Positions 35,269 through 42,647 of a stretch of 64,000 nucleotides of DNA are shown here, piece after piece. Within the stretch, counting starts at the first letter, position 1. Each line of letters opens with the position of its first letter. Source of the DNA: JAVBSX01 sp031549145 (GTDB taxonomy: Bacteria > Planctomycetota > Planctomycetia > Pirellulales > Thermoguttaceae); NCBI GenBank assembly GCA_031549145.1, contig JAVBQI010000051.1, forward strand, positions 1 through 64,000, read 5' to 3'. The notes under the pieces are model-generated. The model saw only the letters and a list, made by a program, of their open reading frames with translations. It was not told the DNA's origin and did not search any database. A program made the position numbers and the translations under genes.

Positions 35269-36624
35269 TTATTTCAAAATATCGCTAAAAATCAAATTCG
35301 CATCGACATTGAAAATGGTTCTCAGGAGGTACTCCAATGTCTTGGAATCGGCGAAAATATGGATCGTGTATTGATTATGCGTGATCGATTCCCCTTTTTG
35401 CATTTCCTTGGCCGGGGAATAAGTGTCAAGCTCGAAAAAAGGGAGCGAACGTTTCGATTCGCCTTGGAGCGACCCATGATTGTAGGCCCGGACCACTTCA
35501 CCGGAAAACGGGGTTTCGGCGAGGTGCTCTTTCGCGATTTCAGCCGTTGTGGTCGGCGGGACAGAAAAAAGCTCGTTGGCGCAAACGGTTTCGTTCTCGG
35601 CTCGTCCGGTCGGTTTTACGGAATTTTTGAAATAATACTCCCGCGTGCTTAAAAAATCGGATTGAGGAAAGTCGGCCCCCGGCTCGAAGTAATCATTGCT
35701 CAAATAGTCGTGTTCGACCGGGTTGTCCGGCATGTTGAACGCGAGAATCGTCAGAACTCCGGTACGAAAATCGATTGCCGCACAGTGAGGAATTGCCCGA
35801 CGCCTCGAAACGCCGATCTGCCCGCGCAAAAGCCCGTCGGCCCTCAAAACCGCGGCGTTGTTCAGGATATGGAGACGTTTTCGCGAGGAAACACCGAAAA
35901 ATTCCGATTGGATCGGCGGCCCCAATTCGTCTTCGTTCCCCGGACGAAAGGGGAGAAGCATCACGGAATACGGCGTCGCATTGAACATCCCACGAACCCG
36001 GATCGAAACCAGTCCGCTGTTTTTGGATAAGGCGGCCCCCCGGTTGAAAATCGTGTTGGACGACTCGTAGGCGACAAAAGAAACCTCCGGCTGTTCAAGC
36101 GGAACGATTGCGGCATCCGGAAGGATGCCCTGCAAGCCGGCTTCGTTCAACAGCCGGACGGAGCGGACGACATCGAGATCGAATCGGGCTCCGGAAATGT
36201 TCGTCGCCGTAATCGTACGCCGCATCCGAACCGATTGGGAAGACGTTCCGAAGTCGACTTCGAAAGGCCCTTCGACGAAACCGGTCGGAACCTGAATGCT
36301 CTCCTGGTAATCGGCTAAAGCCGAGGCCGGGTTTCCCTCGGAGCCTTTCGTATCGTAATAAAGGCTGAAAGGGCCGCCGTTGGGAGAAAGGGTAAATTGA
36401 TCTTCTCCGCCGAAACAGTGTCGCAAGGAATGCTGATTCGTGTCGGTTTCAATCGAATGAACGTCGATCAGCCCGTAACTGTCCCCCTCGATTCCGCCGC
36501 AAGTGCTCGTCATCACACGGCCGTTCCAAGCGGGGCAAATCGCGATCCTCGCCCCGAACTCGTTGGTCAGTTCAAGGACCTTGGTCTTGGATTCGAGAAA
36601 TTGTAATCCGTTGGAATAAGACAT
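35269..36624 (-). CDS. DUF6786-family protein
   Basis: 451 aa from ATG 36624. Features typical of DUF6786: CPAWNGRVMTSTCGG, SLRHCFGGEDQFTLSPNGG and a beta-rich body ending IHIFADSKTLEYLLRTIF. The fold is thought to resemble galactose mutarotase-type sugar-binding sandwich proteins; no catalytic residues can be named with confidence. No signal peptide is seen after the chosen start; an upstream ATG-like codon gives a weaker N-terminus. The next gene downstream is the HEAT protein, 28 bases away, so the two may be co-transcribed. Confidence 0.7.
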   Translation of the reverse strand: MSYSNGLQFLESKTKVLELTNEFGARIAICPAWNGRVMTSTCGGIEGDSYGLIDVHSIETDTNQHSLRHCFGGEDQFTLSPNGGPFSLYYDTKGSEGNPASALADYQESIQVPTGFVEGPFEVDFGTSSQSVRMRRTITATNISGARFDLDVVRSVRLLNEAGLQGILPDAAIVPLEQPEVSFVAYESSNTIFNRGAALSKNSGLVSIRVRGMFNATPYSVMLLPFRPGNEDELGPPIQSEFFGVSSRKRLHILNNAAVLRADGLLRGQIGVSRRRAIPHCAAIDFRTGVLTILAFNMPDNPVEHDYLSNDYFEPGADFPQSDFLSTREYYFKNSVKPTGRAENETVCANELFSVPPTTTAEIAKEHLAETPFSGEVVRAYNHGSLQGESKRSLPFFELDTYSPAKEMQKGESITHNQYTIHIFADSKTLEYLLRTIFNVDANLIFSDILK

Positions 36625-36774
36625 TCGTATCCATAAAAGCTGAAAACAGCTCTCCAAATAATTCAAAAAACATCACCTAAATCAGGATTATTTTACCAAA
36701 AACGAATTCCGGGGCAAGTTTCTCCAAAAAATTCCGCGACAAGCGACGTATCTTACGAAATAATGCCCAATAAC

Positions 36775-36868
36775 GAGCCGGGACCTGCGGTCCCGACTGC
36801 CGCTTATTTGATGTTGTCATCTTTTTTTCGCGGTGAGCGTGTCGGGACCGCGGGTCCCGGCTCGTATG
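36775..36868. repeat. Large palindrome upstream of guaA
   Basis: Two facing copies of the GCCGCGACC family in a GGGACC variant (GAGCCGGGACCTGCGG and its complement, one mismatch over about 23 bases). It lies in the 352-base gap before guaA; nothing else is recognisable there except CTCTGTC heptamers at 36950-36975. Confidence 0.75.
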
Positions 36869-36976
36869 TTCGGGCGATGCCCGGAAAATTCCCCGCCGCC
36901 GTTGATTTTTCCCCGCTATTTGATAACCTTGTCATTGTCGAAGAACATCCCCTCTGTCCTCTGTCCTCTTCTCCCT

Positions 36977-38836
36977 ATGCCCGAACTTCTCGCGATTCTC
37001 GACTGCGGCGCACAATACACGAAAAACATCGACCGGAAAGTCCGCGAACTGGGCGTCCGCTCCGAAATCTTTCCGATCAACGTCGATCCGCTCAAACTCG
37101 CCCCTTACCAGGCGATCATTCTTTCCGGCGGACCGGCGAGCGTTTACGAGTCGAACGCGCCCAAGGGGCATCCCGCGATCCTCAGCCTCGGCGTTCCCGT
37201 CCTCGGAATCTGCTTCGGCATGCAATGGTTGAACCATGAGCTCGGCGGAGCGGTTTCGCCCAATGCGGCCAAGGAATACGGCACGACACCGATCCGGATT
37301 GATCCGAACTGCCCGTTGTTCGACGGGCTGACGGCGACGCAAACCGTGCTCATGTCGCACGGCGATACCGCGACAGGACTCGCTCCCGGTTTTCAAGCCT
37401 GCGCCTGGTCCGGGGAGACGGTCGCGGGGATTTGGAATCCCGAAAAACGGTTTTTCGGCGTCCAGTTTCATCCCGAGGTCGATTTGACCGAGCACGGGCT
37501 CGTGATGCTCGAAAACTTTCTCCGGAAAATCGTCGGCTTTCGCGGTTCCTATTCTTTGGAAGATCGAATTCAAACCTCGATCGACGAAATTCGCTCCCGG
37601 GTCGGCAACGAAAAAATTCTCGTCCTGGTCAGTGGCGGGGTCGATTCGGCGGTCAGTGCCGCCCTGTTGCTCAAAGCCCTGCCGCCGGAAAACGTGTCCG
37701 CGATACACGTCGATCACGGCCTGATGCGGCTCAACTAAAGCGACCGGATTTGCGAAACGCTGCAAAACATGGGTCTCAAACACCTAATCCGGGTCGAGGG
37801 ACAGGACTTCTTTTTCGACACGCCGATCGAAACCCCGGACGGCCCGCTCGGTCCGTTGATCACACTCAACGATCCCGAACATCGCCGGAACGTAATCGGC
37901 ACCTTGTTCGTCGAGCAGATCCGAAAAATCGCGGACCAGCTCGGGCTCGACTTTTCCAAAACCTTCTGGGCCCAGGGAACGCTGCGGCCCGATTTGATCG
38001 AAAGCGGCAACCCCGATGTCAGCGGACATGCGAACCGGATCAAAACGCATCACAACGACGTCGATCTCGTCCGGCAGGCGCGCGACCGCGGACTGGTGGT
38101 CGAAACGAATCGGGATTGGCATAAGGATGAGGTCCGGAAAGTCGCCCTCATGCTCGGCATTCCGGAAGCGATCGCCTACCGACAGCCGTTTCCCGGCCCC
38201 GGGCTCGGCGTTCGGCTCATGGGTTACGACGGCAAGGAAACCGTTTCGGCGGAACAAAAAGCGAAATTCGACGCCCTGCTCAAGGAATTGGCACCGCGAT
38301 TTCAAAGCGAGGTCGTCCCGATCCGAACGGTCGGGGTTCAAGGAGACAACCGCAGCTTCCGGTTTTTCGCGTTGGTTTCCGGCGGCGGCTTCGACACCGA
38401 TTGGGAGACCATGATGCGATTGGCCGGTCAGATTCCGAACCGGCTCGATTTCATCAACCGGATCGTGTACGTTTTGGGAAAGAGAGAAGGAAAAACGAAC
38501 CTCGCTCCCTTCCCGACGACAATCACGCGGGAGAACATCGAGCTGTTGCGGCAGGTCGATGCGAGGGTCTCGCGACTCTTGGCAAGGAACCGCAGCATCG
38601 GCCAGGCGTTCGCGGTGCTCTTGCCGCTCGGAACCGCGACGGGCCGGTATTCGGTCGTGCTGCGGGCGATCGTTACGAACGATTTTATGACCGGCCGACC
38701 GGCCCGAATCGGCGAGGAGATCCCGACGGAAGGAATGCGGGAACTGGTCGAAGAGATCCTCCGCGATTTCCCGCAAATCGATCTCGTCGGATACGACTGC
38801 ACCGAAAAACCGCCGGCAACCGTCGAATGGATGTAG
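36977..38836 (+). pseudogene. guaA: GMP synthase (glutamine-hydrolysing) interrupted by in-frame TAA
   Basis: Converts XMP to GMP using glutamine and ATP. Both halves are read in the same frame. The first 253 codons carry the class I amidotransferase (nucleophile Cys in GICFGMQW, HPEVDLTEHG) and the PP-loop SGGVDSA near residue 219. They end VDHGLMRLN then TAA (37736-37738). Reading continues SDRICETLQN and on to GYDCTEKPPATVEWM, the normal C-terminus. GMP synthases commonly have Glu here (RLNE), which is one base change (GAA to TAA). Total 619 residues including the interrupted position. All other positions look intact. Either a real nonsense mutation, a sequence error, or readthrough. Confidence 0.85.
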
Positions 38837-38854
38837 GACGCCGGTTCGTGATGT

Positions 38855-38950
38855 AAAAAGAGCCGCATGTGAAGCGAAGCGTAACTTGCGGACCTGGTAC
38901 AAGGTCCGCAAGTTACGTCGGAGTACCGACTACACATGCGGCTCTTTTTT
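38855..38950 (+). terminator. Large two-layer terminator hairpin after guaA
   Basis: Outer arms AAAAAGAGCCGCATGTG and CACATGCGGCTCTTTTTT frame an inner perfect 15-bp stem, GTAACTTGCGGACCT with AGGTCCGCAAGTTAC. A and T runs at both ends suit bidirectional termination. The gspK open frame begins only within it, so the true gspK start is downstream. Confidence 0.8.
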
Positions 38951-39034
38951 GAATCCTTATTCGAACAATTTCCTGAGGATCGGTCTTACATAAAAAATCC
39001 CTACAGCCGCATGATTGACGGGAAGCGCTTTCGG

Positions 39035-40882
39035 ATGAGACGAGAAAACTCTCAACGCTCCGGCATTGCTCTTTTGCTCGTCGCGATCGTGATCGCGATC
39101 CTGAGTCTGGGGGCGATCTCGCTCGTCGCGCTGATGCTGGTCGAGCGGCAGGCGACGACGATCCGAGGGGACGAGATTCAGGTCAATCAGGCCGCCCTTT
39201 CCGGCGTCGAGCTCGCCCGCTCCGTCGTCGCGATGTCCGAAGCCCGGCGGGAACAGATCGGCGGTATCACCAATAACCCGGCCTATTTCGCCGGCATCGA
39301 ACTGATGCCCGCTCCCGAGGGGCATCTGAAAGGAGCCGTCCGGCTGACCGTGCTCGCCCCGAAAATCGAGAATGGTTCCCTCGCCGGGATTCGATACGGT
39401 TTGGTCAACGAATCGGCCCGGTTGCATCTCGGCACCGTTCTTCAATGGGACAACGAAAATCCGGGGCAAGGGCGCAAATCGCTGATGTCGCTCCCCGGAA
39501 TGACCCCGAGCATCGCCGATTCGATTCTCGATTGGATCGACTCGGACAAAATCGCCCGCCCGTCCGGAGCCGAATTGGAGTATTACCGCCGCATCGGCGT
39601 CCCCTACGGCCCGCGAAACGCGATCCCGGTTTCACTCGAAGAACTCCTGTTGGTTCGGGACGTAACCCGGCCGTTGCTTTTCGGGAACGACGAAACCTTC
39701 AGTTACGGATTCGATCCGAATCGGGCGACGACCGGCTCATCGACGACGCCAAACGATCCGCTCATGCCGCAAGCCCCGGCGCCGCTGCCGACGGTCCCGA
39801 CCGCGGTTCCGGTTTCGAACCCGCCCTCGGCCGACCCGTTCGGAGACGGTCAAAGCCTGAGTTTGCCGACGAATGCGAACGATGCGACACTTCCGATCAT
39901 TCCGGAAGCCGGCCTTGGGGCGAGCGAAACCGCTTCGCCGATTGCCAGAGCCGGAACCGAAGCGGCGGTCGGCGGGGCGTTCGAATCGGAATCGCTTTCC
40001 GCTCTGTCGTCTCCGAATTCCCCCGCAACAGGCGGTTCCGTTCGAATTCCGTGGTGTTATATGCTGACGACCTTGAGTGCCGAAAAAGAGGTCAATCCGG
40101 AGGGGATCGCCAAGTTCGATTTGAACGAGCCGAACCTCGAATTCCTTTACGGACAAATCGAAAAGGCGCTCGACGCGTCGTCGGCCCGATTCGTGATCCT
40201 GTATCGGCAAAACGGCCCCGCGACGACAACGAGTACGACAACGGCTCCGACAAGCGAAACCGTTTCGGAAACGGTCGGGGCGACCGGTTCGAGTGGTTCA
40301 GCCGAAACGGCCGCCGGATCGACGGGCAAGCCTGATTTTTCGCAGCCGGCTCGATTCCGGTTGGCAACGCCGCTCGATCTGTTGGAGGTCTCGGTCGAAG
40401 GGTTCGGGCCGAGCCCGTTTTCGTTCAACCAGACGCGAGGGAAAGAGCGGTTTTACAAACTGCTGGATTACGGAACGACGAGCCCGACGGTTGTGATTAC
40501 CGGTCGTCTCAACATCAACGAAGCGTTGCCCGATGTGCTGCGGGCCGTTCCCGGTCTCTCGGAGGAATCGGTCTCGCAAATTGTTTCGAAGCGGGCGGCT
40601 CTTGCATCATCGACCCGAAAGGCGGAATTGCGGCATGCCGTTTGGATTTTCGCCGAAGGGGTCGTCGATCTCACGAGCATGAAATCGCTCTGGGACAAAA
40701 TCACTGGCGGGGGGGACGTGTTCCGTTGTCAGGCGATCGGGTTTTTCGACAACCAGGGGACCGCGAGCCGTTGCGAGGCGGTGATCGACGGGACGACCCA
40801 GCCGCCCCGGCAGGTGCTGTTCAAGGATTTGACGATGTACGGTCGCGGCTTTCCGATCGATGTTCTTAAGCCGAATCGTTAG
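39035..40882 (+). CDS. gspK: GspK-like minor pseudopilin / type II secretion protein K
   Basis: 615 aa from ATG 39035. The N-terminus RRENSQRSGIALLLVAIVIA is a prepilin-like helix with a short basic leader. GspK features follow: VNESARLHLGT, ILDWIDSDKIARPSGAELEYY and RNAIPVSLEELLLVRDVT. Two later helix-hairpin-helix stretches resemble INEALPDVLRAVPGLSE. Long Ser/Thr/Pro-rich linkers (about 255-340 and 400-465) are inserted, as in gspG. GspK caps the pseudopilus. The gene is isolated from gspF and gspG by 34 kb. Alternative start ATG 39011 would lengthen the leader. Confidence 0.8.
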   Translation: MRRENSQRSGIALLLVAIVIAILSLGAISLVALMLVERQATTIRGDEIQVNQAALSGVELARSVVAMSEARREQIGGITNNPAYFAGIELMPAPEGHLKGAVRLTVLAPKIENGSLAGIRYGLVNESARLHLGTVLQWDNENPGQGRKSLMSLPGMTPSIADSILDWIDSDKIARPSGAELEYYRRIGVPYGPRNAIPVSLEELLLVRDVTRPLLFGNDETFSYGFDPNRATTGSSTTPNDPLMPQAPAPLPTVPTAVPVSNPPSADPFGDGQSLSLPTNANDATLPIIPEAGLGASETASPIARAGTEAAVGGAFESESLSALSSPNSPATGGSVRIPWCYMLTTLSAEKEVNPEGIAKFDLNEPNLEFLYGQIEKALDASSARFVILYRQNGPATTTSTTTAPTSETVSETVGATGSSGSAETAAGSTGKPDFSQPARFRLATPLDLLEVSVEGFGPSPFSFNQTRGKERFYKLLDYGTTSPTVVITGRLNINEALPDVLRAVPGLSEESVSQIVSKRAALASSTRKAELRHAVWIFAEGVVDLTSMKSLWDKITGGGDVFRCQAIGFFDNQGTASRCEAVIDGTTQPPRQVLFKDLTMYGRGFPIDVLKPNR

Positions 40883-40951
40883 AAGTCGATTTGGATACTC
40901 ATTGGCAGATGCTTCCCGGGGCGTAGTAAAATTCTATTGTGAGTTTGGGTA

Positions 40952-41168
40952 AGATTGCCCCAACGGGGCAATGACAAGGTAGCCGGGGGTGAGCGTACTC
41001 GCGAACCCCCGGTGATAGGATCACAAACCGATCGTCCCCAACGGGGCGCACAAGGTCTTTTTTTGTTGCACCCCGTTGGGGTGCGATGTGCTTGGTGCAT
41101 AGTTTCCGGGGGTTTGGCGATTACACCTCACCCCCGGCTACCTTGTGAGCCCCCGTTGGGGGCAGAAA
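40952..41168. repeat. Second cluster of GCCCCAACGGGGC-type palindromes
   Basis: GCCCCAACGGGGC hairpins, CCGGGGGTGAG and its complement, and ACCCCGTTGGGGT, spaced unequally. The cluster fills most of the 679-base gap between gspK and the small gene, up to the RNA candidate. Same kind as 25562-25770. Confidence 0.75.
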
Positions 41169-41356
41169 TCTCGCCTGCAAAATTTCACTATACCCAAATG
41201 CTGTTCAAGACCAATCCAATCGTGATTGACGGCATCACTCCGTCTTGATAAAATCCTCGTTGGATGTCTCTGATTTCCGACCGGAAATCGACAATCAAAC
41301 AATCAGTTTTCGCTGTTTCATTCGCAGCGTTTTAAGCCTTTTATCATTTCGCCAAA

Positions 41357-41458
41357 CCCATCACAGAGGGCAATAGCCCTCAAACAAAGGGTGATATCAG
41401 GTCGGCGCTACCCGTACGGGAGCCCGGCCGATGTTGTCCTTTGTTGCCTCGTGATGGG
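41357..41458 (+). ncRNA. Candidate structured RNA: three-way junction
   Basis: Pairing read directly: P1 CCCATCAC (41357-41364) with GTGATGGG (41451-41458). P2 GAGGGC-AATA-GCCCTC (41366-41381). P3 AACAAAGG (41383-41390) with CCTTTGTT (41438-41445). P3 then continues through an internal loop into GGTCGG/CCGGCC, GCT/AGC and CCC-GTAC-GGG (41400-41429), with single-base bulges. Junction strands are only one to five bases. I found no match to motifs I know (SRP, tmRNA, RNase P, TPP, purine, c-di-GMP). It could be a riboswitch-like leader or a separate small RNA. The structure is seen; the function is not. Confidence 0.55.
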
Positions 41459-41477
41459 GGCTGGCGAAGCAGCTCGG

Positions 41478-41517
41478 TCCGGCGCTCCTTTTCTGAAACA
41501 CGAAAAGGAGCGCCGGA
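41478..41517 (+). promoter_or_regulatory. Perfect 16-bp hairpin in the leader of the small gene
   Basis: TCCGGCGCTCCTTTTC pairs with GAAAAGGAGCGCCGGA around an 8-base loop. No T-run follows; a short GGGTTGACTTCAACCC hairpin does, and then AAGAAAGGA before the start codon. It is more likely a regulatory or stabilising element than a terminator. Confidence 0.6.
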
Positions 41518-41561
41518 TCGGGTTGACTTCAACCCCTTCTCAAGAAAGGATTTCCGGCCTC

Positions 41562-41867
41562 ATGTCATCCTACTCCGATCACGACGAAGACGCGATCTTT
41601 CACATTTTCGAGGAAACCCGTTTCAACCTGGAGCAGATGATCCTGCTTGTCGAGACGCATCTGCAGCAACTCGCCTCGGAAAAAACGAAAGCACTGGAAA
41701 TCCTCCGGAAATGCCTCGTCGATGCGAAGACGCCGTCCGCGGACATGTTTTTCGTCCAATGGGAAGCCTTGCAAAAGACACATGCACACGGCCAATTGGC
41801 CGAGGCGGTGCGTTATCTCGGTCTCGCCCGTGAGGCCGTCAAAAATCTCCGCGCGTTCGACCGATAG
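41562..41867 (+). CDS. Small alpha-helical protein, unknown function
   Basis: 101 aa from ATG 41562, with AAGAAAGGA about 12 bases ahead. The sequence is charged and predicted helical (FEETRFNLEQMILLVETHLQ, HGQLAEAVRYLGLAREAVKN). No signal peptide, membrane segment or known motif is present. The earlier in-frame start at 41391 would put the RNA structures inside the coding region and was rejected. Product could be a small cytosolic adaptor; the structured leader is the notable context. It ends 43 bases before the ruvA stop, the two genes converging. Confidence 0.65.
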   Translation: MSSYSDHDEDAIFHIFEETRFNLEQMILLVETHLQQLASEKTKALEILRKCLVDAKTPSADMFFVQWEALQKTHAHGQLAEAVRYLGLAREAVKNLRAFDR

Positions 41868-41910
41868 TCGATGCGCAAGCCGGTTTACCAGAAATTTGAT
41901 AACGTTTTTT

Positions 41911-42531
41911 TCAACGGTGCTGATTGAGATAAATCGCCTGGATCAGTTCGGCCGAATCCTTGAACTTCTTTTTCGATTCCAAAACGAGATCGATCAGCCG
42001 TCGGGCCTCCGATTCCGAATGCCCCAGCGAAACCAGCGCTTCGAATGTCTCGGAAACGACGTCGGTTCGGACGGCCGCATCGGGCGAGATGTCGCGGGAG
42101 ATCAACAGCGCGAACTTCGGGACTTTGCGCCGCAATTTCGCGACGATTCGTTCGGCGGTCGCCGGGCCGACCCCGGGCAGCGAAGAGAGAAATTTTTCGT
42201 CTTTCTCTTCGATCGCACTCGCGACCTCTTTGACCGGCCGGACCATCGCCCGAAGCGCCTTTTTCGTTCCGACCCCGTCGACGCTGCAAAACAGATCGAA
42301 AAATTCCCGCTCGGCTTCGGTCAAAAAACCGACCAGTCGCGGCGTCATTTTTCCCTGCGGCGTGCCGTCCAGGGAATAGATCGTGTGCAGGGACACCGTT
42401 TTGCCGAGGTCCTGCTGCAGTTGCCGTCGGGTAAATTCCGGAATCCAAATTTCGTACTCGAACGGTTCGGCTGCAAGAACAGCCCGTTCGTCGAAAAGAG
42501 AAACCAATCGGCCGGTAATTTTCGTAATCAT
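41911..42531 (-). CDS. ruvA: Holliday junction helicase subunit RuvA
   Basis: Binds Holliday junctions and loads RuvB. 206 aa from ATG 42531, normal size. N-terminal OB fold (MITKITGRLVSLFDERAVLA), two helix-hairpin-helix motifs (SVDGVGTKKALRAM and LPGVGPATAERIVAKL) and a C-terminal UBA-like helix set (EALVSLGHSESEARRLIDLV). ruvB and ruvC are not in the window. aroDE lies 116 bases upstream on the same strand, separated by a compound repeat. Confidence 0.94.
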   Translation of the reverse strand: MITKITGRLVSLFDERAVLAAEPFEYEIWIPEFTRRQLQQDLGKTVSLHTIYSLDGTPQGKMTPRLVGFLTEAEREFFDLFCSVDGVGTKKALRAMVRPVKEVASAIEEKDEKFLSSLPGVGPATAERIVAKLRRKVPKFALLISRDISPDAAVRTDVVSETFEALVSLGHSESEARRLIDLVLESKKKFKDSAELIQAIYLNQHR

Positions 42532-42540
42532 AGTGGTTGA

Positions 42541-42636
42541 GGATAGAGGACGGAGGACAGAGGATAGTGGGAAGTGGGAAGAGAGCCGCGACCTGTGGTC
42601 GCGAGTTCCCATTCATAATTCTTAATTTTTTAACTC
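42541..42636 (+). repeat. Compound element: GGATAGA and GGGAAGT heptamers, palindrome, AT-rich tail
   Basis: Seven-base units run in unbroken phase from GGATAGA-type to GGGAAGT-type, then GAGCCGCGACC begins the palindrome GCCGCGACCTGTGGTCGCG, then ATTCATAATTCTTAATT. The same order occurs inverted at 50048-50161. Confidence 0.85.
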
Positions 42637-42647
42637 CCCTCTGTCCT

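Noticed and set aside
37736..37738. Selenocysteine or other known recoding at the guaA stop
   Set aside because: The codon is TAA, not TGA, and the expected residue is Glu; no recoding signal known to me is visible.
38936..39034. Longer gspK N-terminus
   Set aside because: It starts inside the guaA terminator and precedes the prepilin-like leader.
41357..41458. SRP RNA, tmRNA, RNase P RNA or a well-known riboswitch
   Set aside because: The conserved core sequences of these RNAs (for example the SRP GGAAGG/AGCAGCC loop) are absent.
41391..41561. Earlier start for the small gene at 41391
   Set aside because: It would place the structured RNA and the 16-bp hairpin inside the coding sequence, and the added residues are not protein-like.
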